Source: Thermocatellispora tengchongensis
GTDB lineage: Bacteria; Actinomycetota; Actinomycetes; Streptosporangiales; Streptosporangiaceae
Direction: 5' to 3'
DNA length: 64,000 bases
Assembly (NCBI RefSeq): GCF_014202315.1
Contig: NZ_JACHGN010000002.1
Span: forward strand, 112,397-176,396
In this document: in pieces, positions 63,386 through 64,000 of the stretch
Layout of the letters: the number at the start of each line of letters is the position of its first letter
How positions within the stretch are numbered: the stretch's first letter is position 1
Notes under the pieces: model-generated
Told to the model about the DNA's origin: nothing
Databases searched by the model: none
Seen by the model: the letters and a program-made list of their open reading frames with translations, nothing else
Translations under genes and position numbers: made by a program

Positions 63386-64000
63386 CCGATCGCGTTTCCA
63401 CGGCCGGCGCTGTCGCGGGCGGAGAAGGCGCCGGCGAAGGCGGCGACGGCTCCGCGGGCCGCGCGCTCACCGGTCCCGGATCTGACGACCTGGGCGTCGC
63501 GGGCGAGGCGCGGTGGGCCGGACCGGGGTGGGAGGAGCTGGTCTCGGTCGCGCTGGTCGGCACGGACCGACGGGCACTGTCCGCCGTGCCGGCCCGCTGG
63601 GCGGCGCCGGACGGGGATGGGCGCGAGCGGGCCGGCGGGGACGTGGGGGCTACACCCCGCGAGCCGGGGTCGACGCGCGAGGCGGGGTCAGTCCGCGAGG
63701 CGGGGGCGGTGCCCGGGCCGGGGGCGGTGCGTGAGCCGGGGCCGGTGCGCGAGGCGGAGGCGGTGCCCGGGCCGGGGGCGGTGCGCGAGTCGGGGTCAGT
63801 GCGCGGGCCGGGGGCACTCTGCGAGCAGGGGGCACCCCCGGAACCGGCGGCGTCCCGTGACGCCGATCCGGTCGGTGGCGCCGATGCGGTCGGTGGCGGC
63901 GGCGCGGTCGGTGGCGCCGATGCGGTCGGTGGCGGCGGCGCGGTCGGTGGCGCCGATGCGGTCGGTGGCGGCGGCGCGGTCGGTGGCGCCGATGCGGTCG
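63382..64000 (+). CDS. start of a DUF5691-like gene with a repeat-rich linker, truncated by the window end
   Basis: Open frame from GTG 63382 (GTGA overlap with the SWIM gene) to the window edge, at least 206 codons. After an acidic/Gly-rich lead, WEELVSVALVGTDRRALSAV matches the start of the protein usually found beside SWIM proteins in actinomycetes (DUF5691, from memory). From about residue 87 the sequence is low-complexity: VREAGAVPGPG repeats, then GGADAVGGGGAV repeats. It lacks stops, so the repeats are in frame and probably translated. Confidence 0.7.
   Translation, partial: MTDRVSTAGAVAGGEGAGEGGDGSAGRALTGPGSDDLGVAGEARWAGPGWEELVSVALVGTDRRALSAVPARWAAPDGDGRERAGGDVGATPREPGSTREAGSVREAGAVPGPGAVREPGPVREAEAVPGPGAVRESGSVRGPGALCEQGAPPEPAASRDADPVGGADAVGGGGAVGGADAVGGGGAVGGADAVGGGGAVGGADAV
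63655..63825. repeat. degenerate GCGCGAG/CCGGGG repeats in the DUF5691-like gene
   Basis: Short G-rich units of about 18 bp coding REPGS, REAGAV and PGPGAV follow each other irregularly. All are in phase with the gene. Confidence 0.75.
63862..64000. repeat. 18-bp tandem array running off the window
   Basis: Seven full units and a partial eighth: GCCGATNCGGTCGGTGGC alternating (after two copies) with GGCGGCGCGGTCGGTGGC, i.e. a 36-bp higher-order unit. Codes ADAVGG/GGAVGG. Length beyond the window is unknown. Confidence 0.92.

Overview
The window is chromosomal DNA from a high-GC Gram-positive bacterium, almost certainly an actinomycete. By eye GC is above 70% over most of the window with strong G/C preference at third codon positions. 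GTG and TTG starts, 4-nt ATGA/GTGA gene overlaps and leaderless promoters are all frequent. Gene content (MsiK, AhpC-AhpD-OxyR, SWIM protein followed by a WEELVSVALVGTDRR protein, many TetR/LacI regulators and lipoproteins) fits a Streptomyces- or Streptosporangiales-type soil organism; the family assignment is inference. I saw no rRNA or tRNA gene, CRISPR array, intact insertion sequence or integrase.

Layout. 0.2-4 kb: LacI regulator diverging from a GH1 beta-glucosidase with two abutting operators between them, then an aminotransferase. 3.9-7.5 kb: coupled pair of a VWA/solute-binding membrane protein and a solute-binding lipoprotein, both with repeat-coded tails. 7.6-9.8 kb: oxyR diverging from ahpC-ahpD. 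9.9-12.1 kb: MFS exporter diverging from a TetR regulator. 12.2-14.4 kb: carbamate kinase plus a ring-opening amidohydrolase of the cyanuric acid hydrolase/barbiturase family. 14.5-16.8 kb: SseB-like, secreted CAP-domain and prepilin peptidase genes. 16.9-20.9 kb: shikimate operon aroC-aroK-aroB-(14-codon ORF)-aroQ-SGNH hydrolase, translationally coupled throughout. 21-26.6 kb: DinG-type helicase, a Tyr-rich DYQ-repeat protein, a cation/proton antiporter, a UBP zinc finger protein. 26.8-33.7 kb: Liv-type ABC importer operon (livF-livG-acyl-CoA synthetase-livH-livM-livK). 33.7-35.6 kb: two paralogous small lipoproteins and two DUF202 proteins. 35.6-37.5 kb: diiron protein and TetR regulator sharing a doubled operator. 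37.5-41 kb: secreted transglycosylase-like protein, LacI regulator and msiK. 41-43.5 kb: an NDP-sugar dehydrogenase homologue lacking catalytic residues, an SDR and a CMD-family protein. 44-50 kb: a lipoprotein coupled to an unusual FtsH-like membrane AAA protease, then a secreted zinc carboxypeptidase. 50-52.8 kb: tex and a small membrane protein.

52.8-59.5 kb is different: GC is visibly lower, codon use is mixed, and there are decayed coding remnants and long gaps. It holds two paralogous GT-A-type glycosyltransferase-like genes either side of a bacterial NLR (NB-ARC ATPase plus TPR) with an N-terminal amyloid-signalling-like motif. This is the best candidate in the window for an undescribed system. 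From 59.7 kb ordinary sequence resumes: aldehyde dehydrogenase, cupin, SWIM zinc finger protein and the start of a repeat-rich gene running off the window end.

Recurring traits are short in-phase tandem repeats (9, 13, 15, 18, 19 and 21 bp) at gene ends and -10 hexamers of the form TAGNNT/TACNNT placed 6-8 nt before start codons.
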